A DNA stretch of 64,000 nt from Steroidobacter agaridevorans (GCF_009932555.1 NZ_BLJO01000001.1:130573-194572), one strand, 5' to 3'. Positions 44,428 through 53,145 are shown, numbered from the stretch's first letter. The notes: a model not told the origin generated them from the sequence alone. Numbers and translations are program-made.

Positions 44428-44663
44428 GCACGTAGCGCACAGCCGAGAGAAAGCCGAGCATCGCCAGCGACGAAGCTGTATAGTGATTTCGGCTCGTAAC
44501 CTTTCTCTTTATCTTAGTCTGGCCACCACCGCCGTCCGGCGCCTCTCGGCCACTCAACCTAAACCGAATCGTTCTCGAACCTTGGAGACAGCGACATTGG
44601 CGCTGTCGGTGTACTTGCGTTCTTTCGATTCGACCGGACGCGTTCTTTAAAGAGAGTTACGAT

Positions 44664-44939
44664 ATGAGCAAGATCTACGTGGGCAATCTGCCCTTTTCCG
44701 TCACCGAAGACAGCTTACGCGCGCTGTTTGCGCAGCATGGCTCGGTCGACTCGGTTGCATTGATCAACGATCGCGAGACCGGTCAACCTCGTGGATTTGG
44801 TTTCGTCGAAATGCCTCGCGCCGACGCGGCACGAGCCATTCAGAGCCTGAACGGTCAGGACATGGGCGGTCGGGCGCTCAAGGTCAACGAGGCGCAGGAC
44901 AAGCCTCGTGGCGGTGGCGGCGGTCAATGGCGCCGGTGA
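44664..44939 (+). CDS. RRM RNA-binding protein
   Basis: A 91-residue single RRM with RNP2 (KIYVGNLPF) and RNP1 (RGFGFVEM), plus a Gly-rich tail (PRGGGGGQWRR). In cyanobacteria and proteobacteria such small RRM proteins are cold-shock and RNA-chaperone factors. An AGAGAG ribosome-binding-like sequence precedes the ATG. The preceding gene ends 236 bases upstream and that gap shows no other gene, so a long leader of the cold-shock type is possible. Confidence 0.93.
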   Translation: MSKIYVGNLPFSVTEDSLRALFAQHGSVDSVALINDRETGQPRGFGFVEMPRADAARAIQSLNGQDMGGRALKVNEAQDKPRGGGGGQWRR

Positions 44940-44961
44940 TTCGGCATCCGGTTACTGACCC

Positions 44962-45180
44962 ATGCTGAAGTTCGGAACACTCTCGTTCGAGCAGCCTTTC
45001 CGCATCGAAGAGATCGTTCGCGCACCCGCGCCCGATGGCAGCGATTCACTGTGGCATCGCTATGTGATCTCTCAGGGTACGAACACCATCGACGGCCTGC
45101 GAGCGGGTAAGCAAGTGGACGTACTCTCGCAAGTCGAAGCGATGGTGGAGCGTTTGAATCAGCGCCGCATGGGCAAGTGA
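44962..45180 (+). CDS. Small conserved hypothetical protein
   Basis: A 72-residue protein 22 bases after the RRM gene. MLKFGTLSFEQPFRIEEIVR, then SLWHRYVISQGTNTIDGLRA and VERLNQRRMGK look like a conserved small fold of mixed strands and helices. I recall similar short proteins in proteobacteria but no function. The tight spacing suggests co-transcription with the RRM gene. Confidence 0.6.
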   Translation: MLKFGTLSFEQPFRIEEIVRAPAPDGSDSLWHRYVISQGTNTIDGLRAGKQVDVLSQVEAMVERLNQRRMGK

Positions 45181-45211
45181 CCCAGATGAATCGATTGCAA
45201 TGAACTGACGC

Positions 45212-46410
45212 TGTCCTGCCGCGGTTGTAACTTCATGGGGCAGCTGTCGTCCGCAATAATCTCGTCTGACCGGTCTTGGCTGAGTCTATTTCCGTCACGA
45301 ACGCGCCAACGAATACTCGTGGTGCAACCCACCGAGTATTGCTTTGGCCTGAACCAAGCGAAAGTCGTCGAGCCGATGCCGAGAAGGCGACAACGGCACG
45401 GTCGAACTCGCGGGAGGATCAGGAACGCCTGGGCCTAGCGCTGAGTGCGGGCGTCCGCGGTTGTAATGCGTCACCCAAGCCTTGAGCGTCTGACGCAGAT
45501 GCGCTTCCGAGAGCGGAATGAACCAGTCCAAACATTCTCTGCGAATCGTCCCGATGACGCGTTCGCAGAGGGAATTCGCTTTGGGACTGCGCGGGGGGCT
45601 TTTCAGCACGCGTAGCCCCAGCCGCCGGATAGACTCATCCAACTCCGCCGAGAAGATGGCGTCGCGATCATGCAGCAGGTACTCATATCGCTCCTCGTAT
45701 CCCACCGCCTCTCTCAATTGCTGCCGCGTCCACTGCGCCGTCGGGTGCGCCGTCACGTTGAGGTGAATGAGTCTACGGCTGCGGTGTTCGATGACAACGA
45801 GCACGTACAGCACTCGGAATGTGCTGGTCACAGCGACAAGGAAATCACAGGCGACTACACCCCGTGCGTGGTTGCGAAGGAACGTTGACCACCGCTGACC
45901 TCCCCTCGGCCGACCCGGCGCGGGTTGCGGCATGTACTTCGCCACCGTGCGCGGCGACACTCGAAGACCTAGCTTCAGCAGCAGTTCGTTCGTGATGCGC
46001 TCCTGACCCCACACGGGATTCTCTTCTGCCATTCGGCGGATCAGTTCGCGTAGCTCTTTCGGAATCGGTGGCCGCCCAGGGCGCGACTTCCATCGCCACC
46101 AAAGCCGAAAGCCTGCTCTGTGCCAGCCGATCAGCGTCTCAGGCCGTACGACAACCAAAGCAGACCGCCAGTCGAACCAACGCGATAGAAACGTCAACGC
46201 CACTCGAGTGGATGCATCGATCCGCTTAGGTTTCACCCCGCGCTCCCCATACAGCGCCAGCTGCCGACGCAGAAAAAGTATCTCCGCCTCCAACGACTCG
46301 CGCGGCCGAAGCCAGAGCCCGCACCACAGGATTAGATCCCAGGTCAGTCGGACGATGATGAAGAACGCGCTCAGCACGCCATGATCATGCCACAGTTGTG
46401 CCCGCCGACA
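45212..46410 (-). mobile_element. Insertion sequence with rve-type transposase, ends approximate
   Basis: The transposase gene (45295-46377) is flanked by short similar ends starting TGTC: at 45212 on + (TGTCCTGCCGC) and at 46410 on - (TGTCGGCGGG). Further similarity (AAC..CATGG) continues inward. No clear target duplication was found, so the ends are tentative. Confidence 0.4.
45295..46377 (-). CDS. Integrase-core (rve, DDE) transposase
   Basis: The 360-residue protein has an N-terminal region with a hydrophobic start and helix-turn-helix part (AEILFLRRQLALYGERG, VWGQERITNELLLKLGLRV). It then has an rve catalytic core with Asp178 (VVACDFLVA), Asp237 (LLHDRDAIF) and Glu272 (KANSLCERVIGT); the D-E spacing of 35 fits IS3/IS481-type enzymes. 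The C-terminal THYNRGRPHSALG is the usual signature of this group. The gene appears intact. It marks the left side of the mobile region. Confidence 0.9.
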   Translation of the reverse strand: MLSAFFIIVRLTWDLILWCGLWLRPRESLEAEILFLRRQLALYGERGVKPKRIDASTRVALTFLSRWFDWRSALVVVRPETLIGWHRAGFRLWWRWKSRPGRPPIPKELRELIRRMAEENPVWGQERITNELLLKLGLRVSPRTVAKYMPQPAPGRPRGGQRWSTFLRNHARGVVACDFLVAVTSTFRVLYVLVVIEHRSRRLIHLNVTAHPTAQWTRQQLREAVGYEERYEYLLHDRDAIFSAELDESIRRLGLRVLKSPPRSPKANSLCERVIGTIRRECLDWFIPLSEAHLRQTLKAWVTHYNRGRPHSALGPGVPDPPASSTVPLSPSRHRLDDFRLVQAKAILGGLHHEYSLARS

Positions 46411-46465
46411 ATTTCAGAAGGCCAGATCGAATTTTTGCGGAGGACAGGACCGCTCTCGCCATCGA

Positions 46466-46891
46466 TCAAATAAACACAGCCGGCGAAATCACCAGACGCT
46501 GCCCCAGTGCCCTGGCTTGGCGCGCATTGATCTCACGTTTACCGTTCAGGACTTCACTCACGTTCGACTGAGATCCAAACACATCGGCGAAATCGACCTG
46601 TCGCAGGCCGCGTTGATCCATCAGGAAACGCAGCACTGCAGCTGGGCTCGCCTGGGGAATCTCAACCTCGCGCTCTTCGTAGTCGCGGACAAACATAGTG
46701 ACCACGTCGATCAGCCCGGCGAGCGGATGCGACTCACGATCGCCGATTTCGTCCAGAAGTTCATTCATGAACTCTGTCATCGCCTTGTAGTGACGCTGGC
46801 TGCGGATCGCGCTCAGCTTGACCGGCGCGCGAGCTTCAAGCTCCTTCCACGCAGGAGTCATTTCATCAACCTTACGAACGACGTCATGCAT
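46466..46891 (-). CDS. HigA-like antitoxin, orphan
   Basis: The start MHDVVRKVDEMTPAWKELEA at 46891 has AGGAG upstream (spacing about 10). The 141-residue protein has a helical N-terminal part with HYKAMTEFMNELLDEIGD, then an XRE helix-turn-helix (FLMDQRGLRQVDFADVFGSQ, NVSEVLNGKREINARQARAL). This is the layout of longer HigA antitoxins that sit downstream of higB. No HigB-like toxin is seen on either side, so it is an orphan, perhaps a remnant of a module broken by the neighbouring IS. Confidence 0.8.
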   Translation of the reverse strand: MHDVVRKVDEMTPAWKELEARAPVKLSAIRSQRHYKAMTEFMNELLDEIGDRESHPLAGLIDVVTMFVRDYEEREVEIPQASPAAVLRFLMDQRGLRQVDFADVFGSQSNVSEVLNGKREINARQARALGQRLVISPAVFI

Positions 46892-47048
46892 TATCGCTTG
46901 CTCCTCTTCGCCTTTCGAAGTACTCAGGGTGAGTAAACCCGATACTCGTTGCCGAGCCGAGTCGGCGTATGACCGGTAGAGATTCATCATCGGCCTGCCC
47001 TGCTTTCTGGAAGGGAGAGTCAACACCCAATTCTCCAATTCGAGTTTC

Positions 47049-47459
47049 TCAGCATCCGATGAAGACGACCAAGACGAAGACCACGAGCGCAACCCACCGC
47101 CATAGCGGAGTCGATGGAGGGAGCATGAAGTCGCGATACGTCTCAGCACAGAACGGACACACCGACCGCTCTACCACCCCTTGATAGCTGATGATCCGCG
47201 GGACCATCTTCCTTTCACAATGGCCGCATCTCACGCGATCGTCACCACGACGGCCCTCCTCGCTTCGGGCAACCAGCTGAATGCCCGATGCACGTGGACC
47301 ACGACTCGTATCTTGCGATTGAAACTGAACATGATCGCCGGATGCCGGCAGATTTGCCCCTCGAGCATCCTGCACCGAGAAGTAGTGATCCCGTGCCTGC
47401 TCGTCGGTGATGAAGCCGTAACCTTTCTCTCGAGAGAACCACTTTACCTTGCCACGCAT
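47049..47459 (-). CDS. Cold-shock domain/zinc ribbon/membrane anchor fusion protein
   Basis: The start MRGKVKWFSREKGYGFITDE at 47459 has GAGG six bases upstream; the frame is open to 47792 but that part lacks domains. The 136-residue protein has a CSD with RNP1-like KGYGFI and a shortened RNP2 (HYFSVQDA). A zinc-ribbon-like part with CGHC and CPFC pairs (about residues 78-106) follows, and the C-terminus is one membrane helix (PLWRWVALVVFVLVVFIGC). This arrangement would hold a nucleic-acid-binding domain at the inner membrane. The zinc pairs are about 24 residues apart. Confidence 0.8.
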   Translation of the reverse strand: MRGKVKWFSREKGYGFITDEQARDHYFSVQDARGANLPASGDHVQFQSQDTSRGPRASGIQLVARSEEGRRGDDRVRCGHCERKMVPRIISYQGVVERSVCPFCAETYRDFMLPPSTPLWRWVALVVFVLVVFIGC

Positions 47460-47834
47460 AAGCGCCTCGACTGAAGATGTGCTCACAGTCAAGGAATAGC
47501 ATCGACCGTCGAACCTGCAACAGGTTCCGCCGCCAACCCGGCACACAACTGACACGGCGACTGTCAAATCCACTTTGATCCCCCCTTCACCGACGGCCAT
47601 CGGGCTTTCGGCACCCGCGCGGCCCACCGATACAGGCTGAAACAATCGCCGACCGGGAGTGACCCATCGCTCAGCACGACAACGCTTTCCGCGCAAAATA
47701 CTTATGTAGGCCCGAGCGAGGACCGGCAATTTCCATCTACTCTCACAACCCGAACCCTGCGATCGAAGGTTGTAGACACGCTCGATGAGCAAGGGTCAGT
47801 ATTCCTGCTCCCGAACAACACTTCGCAGCGATGT
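47460..47834. other. No supported gene
   Basis: Only the unlikely upstream extension of the cold-shock frame and shadow frames. Should contain the promoter of the cold-shock fusion gene. Confidence 0.35.
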
Positions 47835-49046
47835 TTACTTCTTCGATCGCCTGTACTTTCGCCCCTCGCGCGGTCGCCTGGGTTGCGGCCCGATATAGCG
47901 ATTGACCGTTGTAACGGAAATTCCGGCCATCTGCGCGACAAGCTCTCGCGCCGCCATGTCACGGTAGTAGTCGTCCATCGAGAGCCGCTTGCCTTGGAAC
48001 TGCTCAGTCCGCAGCTCGCTCTTGTCGCCCGACCGCAGGGATGAAAAAAGCGCTTGCAGTCTGTCTGTCAGGCCGAACTCCGGGCATGCTGCAAAGCCTA
48101 CGCTTTCAAGGTCCATCCAACGAATCACGAGACTGGACACAAACAGGTCGATGCAAGGAGTCCACTGCTCGGTGACCGGCAACAGTATTCGATACCGCAA
48201 CGATCCATCCTCGCTATTGCGATACCAAGCGCCAACGCCCAGCGACTCGTCCTCGCTCGCTTCGTCGCTGCGATTCAGGAGACTCACCGCCTCGCTGCCA
48301 CCGATGCCTCGATCCGGCCCCCAAGGCACAACAAGTTCGGCGCAGACCAGGCTTTTCGAAAGCTCATGCTGGAAGTTCGTTGACACCTCGACTCGGCAGC
48401 CCTCCAGGCTCGGAACGTCTAAGTCATCGTCGATCACGACGCAGCCAGTATTAGTCTCGACCACACGAAACCCGGCCGGGGCAAGTGCATGGCGAAGCGC
48501 CGCAAAGACAACTTGCAACTGCTCGCCTGCGAGAGCCTGCGGCCCCATTGCCCAAATCGCATACTGCGCCCTGAGCCGGTCTCCATACGAACCGACAAGC
48601 ATGAACCCCTGGAGCCGAATGATCGGCTCTACAGCAGATACAATCGATTCTGAGATCGCACGGTCCGCGAATATCGGCAGACGAGTCTGCGCCTCGATTC
48701 CGGTTCCTCCCTCATCTCGCGTGTAGCGCATGAGCACCGCAGACCTTTGCAGCCGTGCGACCCACTCATCTGTGGGAGTCGACCTCGTGGGAAACAAGGT
48801 TCGTATGTACACTGATCCGATCCGCCTTTCGGCGCCCACGGATGCACGTATCGCGATTATGTCCGTCCACCCGAACCTTGTTTGCACGCAGCCGGCGAAG
48901 ATCACGTCAGAATCTCTTCGGTCGGACTCGCGGATAGACATGACAAAGAGGGACTGTGCAATCCGATCGCGAAGTTCTCTGAGGTAGTCACTACTGATCC
49001 GACTGGACTCCGAGCCTGACTCGTCGGGAAGTTTGCTGTCGCTCAT
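47835..49046 (-). CDS. Unknown protein with two YbjN-like halves and a C-terminal HTH-like tail
   Basis: A 403-residue protein. I do not recognise the family. Two stretches (about 40-180 and 190-350) have a similar order of strands, each with a conserved-looking LP or PI core (TRLPIFADRAISESIVSAV and YRILLPVTEQWTPCIDLFVS). This suggests a tandem YbjN/type III chaperone-like fold (inference). The last 40 residues read LVAQMAGISVTTVNRYIGPQ, a helix-turn-helix, followed by a very basic tail. It ends 375 bases from the cold-shock gene and starts 56 bases downstream of a tyrosine recombinase on the same strand, so it may be an accessory protein of the mobile element. Confidence 0.6.
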   Translation of the reverse strand: MSDSKLPDESGSESSRISSDYLRELRDRIAQSLFVMSIRESDRRDSDVIFAGCVQTRFGWTDIIAIRASVGAERRIGSVYIRTLFPTRSTPTDEWVARLQRSAVLMRYTRDEGGTGIEAQTRLPIFADRAISESIVSAVEPIIRLQGFMLVGSYGDRLRAQYAIWAMGPQALAGEQLQVVFAALRHALAPAGFRVVETNTGCVVIDDDLDVPSLEGCRVEVSTNFQHELSKSLVCAELVVPWGPDRGIGGSEAVSLLNRSDEASEDESLGVGAWYRNSEDGSLRYRILLPVTEQWTPCIDLFVSSLVIRWMDLESVGFAACPEFGLTDRLQALFSSLRSGDKSELRTEQFQGKRLSMDDYYRDMAARELVAQMAGISVTTVNRYIGPQPRRPREGRKYRRSKK

Positions 49047-49102
49047 TTGGCTTACCTTTGATTGAAACTAGGGATGGTGCATTTGCTATGCGGACACCGT
49101 TC

Positions 49103-50140
49103 TTACTCGTCATCGGGCTCATCCTTTCGGGGCGGGACGTGAGGCTCATCCGTCGGTCCAACGCCGCCGATGTATGCTGCAGCAATGGCTGGTCGTGAGT
49201 GGCCGAGCTCCTCCGCCACCAAACTGCGAACAGCGCGATCAACGTCGGGATCGGTTTGCGAAAGCACGCCGCCTTGAACGGGACTGAGGCGGCCCGAGAT
49301 CGTCTCGTAGGCACGATTGGCGTAGCTGTGGCGGAGACCGTGAGGTGTGATCCCAATCCCTTTTTTCGTCAGACCGACTTGGCGAGCCACCGAGTAGTAG
49401 AAGCTCTTCCACTTTTGCAGCGTCGTTCGGCTATCGACCATGGAGCCCGACTTGCACGTCATGGACTTGGCGTATTCCAACAACGCGATTTGAATTTCAG
49501 TCAGCGGTCGATTGATGACTCGGCGACGTCCACCTTTCGTCCCCCAATAGATTCGCAACTGCCCGTCACACAGCGCCTCGTGCGCCCGGAAGCACCAGGA
49601 TTCCTTGGCGCGCATCCCGAAAAAATATGCGAGCGCAAACTGGCACGCGACCCGCGGACTGATGGCGTGAGTGCGATGGTAGAGATCAAAGAAGTCGACA
49701 CCGGCGCTCTCGAGTGTCTTCTCGACCTCGGTAACACCGCTCCGCGCCAGGACGCTGGGATCACTGAAATATCTTTGGTGATCCCGGAGCAGTTCCGACT
49801 TCCCTATGTGGACGCACAGCACTCCGAGATGTGATAGCGTCGAGCAAATCGAGGCCGCCGAGAGAGGCTTCGCCTCCATGTGCTGGCAATACGCCAATAG
49901 ATGCTTCTCCTTGAGATGGCGAATGCTGTGCACCCCGAAGTACACGACCAACCAGAAAACGAATGATCTGATGACGCGCCGACGTTCCGCGCGGGATCTA
50001 TTTGATATCGAACGAGACGCGTCCGCAGACATGCGCAGAGCCCCCGAATACTCAGACTCGATCTCCCGGAAGATCTTAAAGCCGCGCGTCGCGGTCTCAC
50101 GCCCTGCCTGTCTCATCAATGTTTCGGCTGACTTTGACAC
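49103..50140 (-). CDS. Tyrosine recombinase/integrase
   Basis: The 345-residue protein has a SAM-like N-terminal DNA-binding region (AYCQHMEAKPLSAASICSTL). The catalytic domain has Arg177 (FFGMRAKES), His267-x2-Arg270 (ITPHGLRHSYA), His314 (ELGHSRPA) and the nucleophile Tyr323 (AAAYIGG). All residues of the R-H-R-H-Y set that I can check are present, so it looks active. The extra insert near 283-305 (SPVQGGVLSQTDPDVDRAV) is typical of some integrative-element recombinases. It should catalyse insertion or excision of the local mobile region. Confidence 0.9.
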   Translation of the reverse strand: MSKSAETLMRQAGRETATRGFKIFREIESEYSGALRMSADASRSISNRSRAERRRVIRSFVFWLVVYFGVHSIRHLKEKHLLAYCQHMEAKPLSAASICSTLSHLGVLCVHIGKSELLRDHQRYFSDPSVLARSGVTEVEKTLESAGVDFFDLYHRTHAISPRVACQFALAYFFGMRAKESWCFRAHEALCDGQLRIYWGTKGGRRRVINRPLTEIQIALLEYAKSMTCKSGSMVDSRTTLQKWKSFYYSVARQVGLTKKGIGITPHGLRHSYANRAYETISGRLSPVQGGVLSQTDPDVDRAVRSLVAEELGHSRPAIAAAYIGGVGPTDEPHVPPRKDEPDDE

Positions 50141-50191
50141 GTTGACACTCCGACAGAATTAGATGAACGAAACGACCGACCCCCAAAGATT

Positions 50192-50207
50192 TGTGGGCAT
50201 GCCCACA
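50192..50207. promoter_or_regulatory. Perfect 16-base palindrome upstream of the integrase gene
   Basis: TGTGGGCATGCCCACA is self-complementary over all 16 bases, 52 bases upstream of the integrase start. It could be an operator or recombinase accessory site. Confidence 0.45.
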
Positions 50208-51322
50208 GGCGAACACTTGAACGCGAGATGTCCGCGCACGGGCGGACGCACTGGTTTGGGCGGCATGTGCCGAGCAAACCTCGAAGGAGCTGTTCACCAT
50301 CGTGGGGAGCACCGCCAGGCCAAGGCGGAGCGATGGGTGCGCGCGTGCGTGCGCTGGAGGCTCCGATAGGAGCTACCAGTGCGTCGCCGAGTGAGAACTC
50401 GCTTAGCTGCGCGTGAACAACACCGTGATGCGCGAGCGCGGTCTAAGCAGACGCGCCATGGCATCGGATGAGCAGGAGGGAAAACGGAAGTACGCCACGG
50501 AGATTCCGCGTACGCACTGAGAACGGGAGGATCAACGATCGAACTTTCAGATTAAAACAAACCGGCTTCGCGCCGGGTCCGACGTTCAGGGCAGGAGAAC
50601 GAAGGACATGCTCTGGCCAACTTGTAGAGCGCCGGCTCGCGCTGCTCTGGGGTTTCCCAGTCGTTCCTAGAGAACGTTAGATGCGGAATTAGCCTGCACT
50701 ACGCCAGGTGCATTTGCAAGGGCGTTCGTAGCTTTCCGTGTCGATCTCGCCAGTACGCGCTCGTACCCTGTACGCAAGGAAGTCACGGCGCACTTTCCAT
50801 TTTGGGGTGCGATAGTTTTCGCGTTCACGCACCGGATCGATACGGCATTGATATGTGTGAGAAAATGAGGCGGAGTTGTCCACAGCCCGATCACTCTGGT
50901 TTTAAATCTGGGGGCTGCGTGTCCTAAGATGATGAGATGACCGTCGGCCATTACTTCGAATCGTTGTAAGGTCGACTGCGGCCTTGGCACTCGCGGCTGG
51001 CAAACCGTCCTCCTTACGGTTGTCCAAGTCACGGCTCTACTCGCGTTGACCAGCGTGCTCAAATGAGCCATCGATTGGCTTGGCTTGGCGCGACTGTTGG
51101 CGGGCATCCCCTCGCCTAACGCTCGGCCGACCAGCGAACACGCTGGTTCGATTGCCGTTGGTCGCCGCGCGCTTCGCACAACGCACCGCCATCGAACAGC
51201 CAGTGCCTGTCGCACCAACGTTTGTATGCGTTTTACTCTGGCGGCATGCCGCCCGTACTGGCGCGCTGGAGGCACAGGTTCGCGCCTGTTGAGCGAAGCC
51301 GCTTTGAGAGTGGAGCCGAGAC
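50208..51322. other. Gene-poor stretch, no supported gene
   Basis: More than 1 kb without a convincing frame. A hairpin ACCAGCG-AACA-CGCTGGT lies at 51130-51147 and a GTTAGAT-like core at 50670. The stretch looks like old mobile-element DNA. Confidence 0.35.
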
Positions 51323-51723
51323 AATGTGCACCACTTTGTGCGATCCGACCGAAATGGTCGCCAGTTCGGCGAGATGGGCGGAAAGCGACGCGATCTTGTG
51401 CACCACTTTCTTCAGATTGACGCGTTATTGGTAACCACTTTGTGAAAGTGACGCGTTGCTTGGGAGCTTTAGCAACCGACGTTAGCCGAACTCATTCGGC
51501 TAACTGCCTGTCTATCGCCAATTGGATGACGCGTTTTCTCAGTATCGAGTCGACGCATTGACAGCGAGCTCAATGGAATAACGCACTTCGATATGCTCTC
51601 GTCGGCGCCGGTGCAGAAATGACGCGTTCCATGTACGTTGGCTACGAAATGTGCACCACTTGGAGCGTGCTCTTCTGAAATGGTTACCAGTTCCAACCCG
51701 TTGGGTGAAATGGACACCACTCC
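51323..51723. repeat. Array of about 12 short repeats of two types
   Basis: Type A follows GAAATGNNNACCACTT: examples at about 51323 (AATGTGCACCACTT), 51351 (GAAATGGTCGCCAGTT), 51395, 51430, 51646 (GAAATGTGCACCACTT), 51677 (GAAATGGTTACCAGTT) and 51706 (GAAATGGACACCACTC). Type B follows GAAANTGACGCGTT: about 51381, 51415, 51445, 51524 and 51616. The spacing is irregular. Multiple short repeats at an element end are typical of IS21-type terminal regions, but no istA or istB is present, so it may be a nested set of element ends. Confidence 0.6.
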
Positions 51724-51869
51724 ATCTGCGATCTGTGAACCCCCGTAGGAAGTCACCTTCGACCCAGCCGTACAGATGGAGTGTCGCCTGCTGCGAGACG
51801 TAGACAATCTCGCAGCTGCCGGGCTGCGAGGGGCGCACCGGGACTTGTCGAACGAGTCGACCTCGACTA

Positions 51870-51883
51870 AACTAAGCTTAGTT
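51870..51883. promoter_or_regulatory. Palindromic operator of the Phd/VapC module
   Basis: The perfect 14-base palindrome AACTAAGCTTAGTT lies 22 bases before the antitoxin ATG, where Phd-type antitoxins bind to repress their own promoter. Confidence 0.65.
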
Positions 51884-51904
51884 CAATATTGGATCGCCCG
51901 CCAC

Positions 51905-52144
51905 ATGAGCACCGTCATCAATATCCACGAAGCGAAAACCCACCTCTCCCGAATCGTGGATGAGGTAGCGGCCGGCACGGAAGTGATTATCGCCAAGGCG
52001 GGCAAGCCGCTTGCCAAATTGAGCCCGGTATCATCTTCGGTGAAAAAAAAGAAACTCGGATTGCTGAAGGGGAAGGTGAAGGTTCCGGACGACTTCAATG
52101 CGCCGTTGCCGCCCGAAATCATCGCCGGTTTTGAGGGGCATTGA
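51905..52144 (+). CDS. Phd/YefM-family antitoxin
   Basis: The 79-residue protein starts at ATG 51905. STVINIHEAKTHLSRIVDEV and AAGTEVIIAKAGKPLAKLSP match the Phd/YefM DNA-binding domain, and the C-terminal part (KVKVPDDFNAPLPPEIIAGF) has the toxin-wrapping segment typical of antitoxins paired with PIN toxins. It represses its own promoter through the palindrome at 51870-51883 (inference). Its stop overlaps the toxin start by four bases (TTGA). Confidence 0.92.
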   Translation: MSTVINIHEAKTHLSRIVDEVAAGTEVIIAKAGKPLAKLSPVSSSVKKKKLGLLKGKVKVPDDFNAPLPPEIIAGFEGH

Positions 52145-52521
52145 GCGTGCGTATTCTGCTCGATACGCACTTATTTCTATGGGCGGTAAGCGCTCCATCC
52201 AAGCTATCCGCTGCTGCCAGAAAGCAAATTGATGCCGCCGAAGTCTTCATCAGCGCGGCGTCGATCTGGGAAATCAGCATCAAATCGAGCATCGGCAAGC
52301 TCGATGCCGACCCCGACGAGTTACTGGCCGGTGTCGAGCCGGCCGGTTTCTCGCTGTTGCCGATCACAGGCGATCACGCGGCCAAGGTCGCCAGGCTTCC
52401 GCCGATACACAAAGATCCGTTCGATCGACTACTCGTTGCGCAGGCGTCCGTAGAGCCCATGATTCTGCTAACGAACGATGATGCGCTTCGAGATTACGGC
52501 TCGCTTGTCACCATCGCTTAA
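52141..52521 (+). CDS. vapC: VapC-like PIN-domain toxin
   Basis: A 126-residue PIN ribonuclease. The likely start is TTG 52141, overlapping the antitoxin stop (TTGA); GTG 52147 is also possible. The acidic active site is visible: Asp in RILLDTHLFLW, Glu in ISAASIWEISIKS, and the Asp pair in HKDPFDRLLVAQA and ILLTNDDALRDYG. The toxin cleaves RNA when free of antitoxin. The pair is the complete addiction module of the mobile region. Confidence 0.92.
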   Translation: MSVRILLDTHLFLWAVSAPSKLSAAARKQIDAAEVFISAASIWEISIKSSIGKLDADPDELLAGVEPAGFSLLPITGDHAAKVARLPPIHKDPFDRLLVAQASVEPMILLTNDDALRDYGSLVTIA

Positions 52522-53087
52522 AGAACGATGCAGACCTGGGTGAGCCGACTTCGCTAAGATATTCAACCTTCGGCTTCACGGTGATTCCCTGCCGCCCGCT
52601 CGTATCACGAGCGCGACTCAGGGCCATCGCGATCCAGAGAAAGTGCGCGTTGGTTAACGCATGCGTTGTGGCTGTGCTGAAACGCAACGGTCAATTTTTG
52701 TTTGTCGCAATTGCTGCTTTTTCTTCTGACACATTCGTCGCAGGTCTGATACCCACGAGATTTGCGCACGGCCGGATGCTCGGCGATTTGGCAACCAAGA
52801 TCGCATCGCCTACGTGGAACCATCGCACCAGCCTCGCTCGTATACAATCAATCCTCTCGAGAGACCAGGCAGAAGCGACTGGAAGCTAGAATTTTCGGTA
52901 CGCGCACAGTGGAGCCCAGTGGTTGAGCCCGTACCCATTTTGTACCCAACATGTTAAAAGTCAGCGTGATCGGGCGTAACCAAGTGTCTTCGATTTTGTC
53001 TGTAACACCTTACGCCGGCTCATCTTCGCTGACACTCGCTGTTGCGCAGCTGAGACTGGAATTCCAGTAACATCCTCACAGGTGTTC
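52522..53087. other. No supported gene
   Basis: Only shadow frames. The stretch lies between the toxin-antitoxin module and the tRNA fragment. Confidence 0.35.
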
Positions 53088-53115
53088 CAGGGTTCGAATC
53101 CCTGTCTCTCCGCCA
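53088..53115 (+). other. 3' end of a tRNA-Ser gene, likely attachment site
   Basis: CAGGG-TTCGAAT-CCCTG is a T-arm, followed by TCTCTCC, G and CCA, which is the acceptor 3' strand and CCA end of a tRNA-Ser. The 5' half of the tRNA is not present upstream: no GGAGAGA, D-arm or anticodon arm is found. Integrases often use the 3' end of tRNA genes as target, so this may be the copy left at one end of an integrated element. Confidence 0.7.
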
Positions 53116-53121
53116 AAACAT

Positions 53122-53145
53122 AAAAGCCCCCTTGCGGGGCTTTTT
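53122..53145 (+). terminator. Rho-independent terminator after the tRNA fragment
   Basis: AAAAGCCCC and GGGGCTTTT form a strong stem with a short loop, followed by T. It is the usual terminator of a tRNA gene and was kept with the 3' fragment. Confidence 0.85.

Noticed and set aside
44430-44470. Another Crp/Fnr-type dyad before the RRM gene (GCACG-TAG-CGCAC)
   Set aside because: The spacer is three bases instead of four and no hexamer lies at the 27-base offset.
45212-45222. CTGTCCT ends at 45211 and 46438-46448 as IS terminal repeats
   Set aside because: Similarity covers about eight bases with a shift; the TGTC ends at 45212 and 46410 are slightly better, but both are uncertain.
51114-51200. 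Integron attC site, because of a GTTAGGC core and a nearby hairpin
   Set aside because: No matching RYYYAAC partner at the right distance and no integron integrase in the window.
50667-51275. 202-residue - strand frame as a gene
   Set aside because: Arg-rich, no domains, no ribosome binding site, and conflicts with other frames of similar quality.
53122-53145. Start of a CRISPR-like repeat
   Set aside because: Single copy; it is a tRNA-type terminator.
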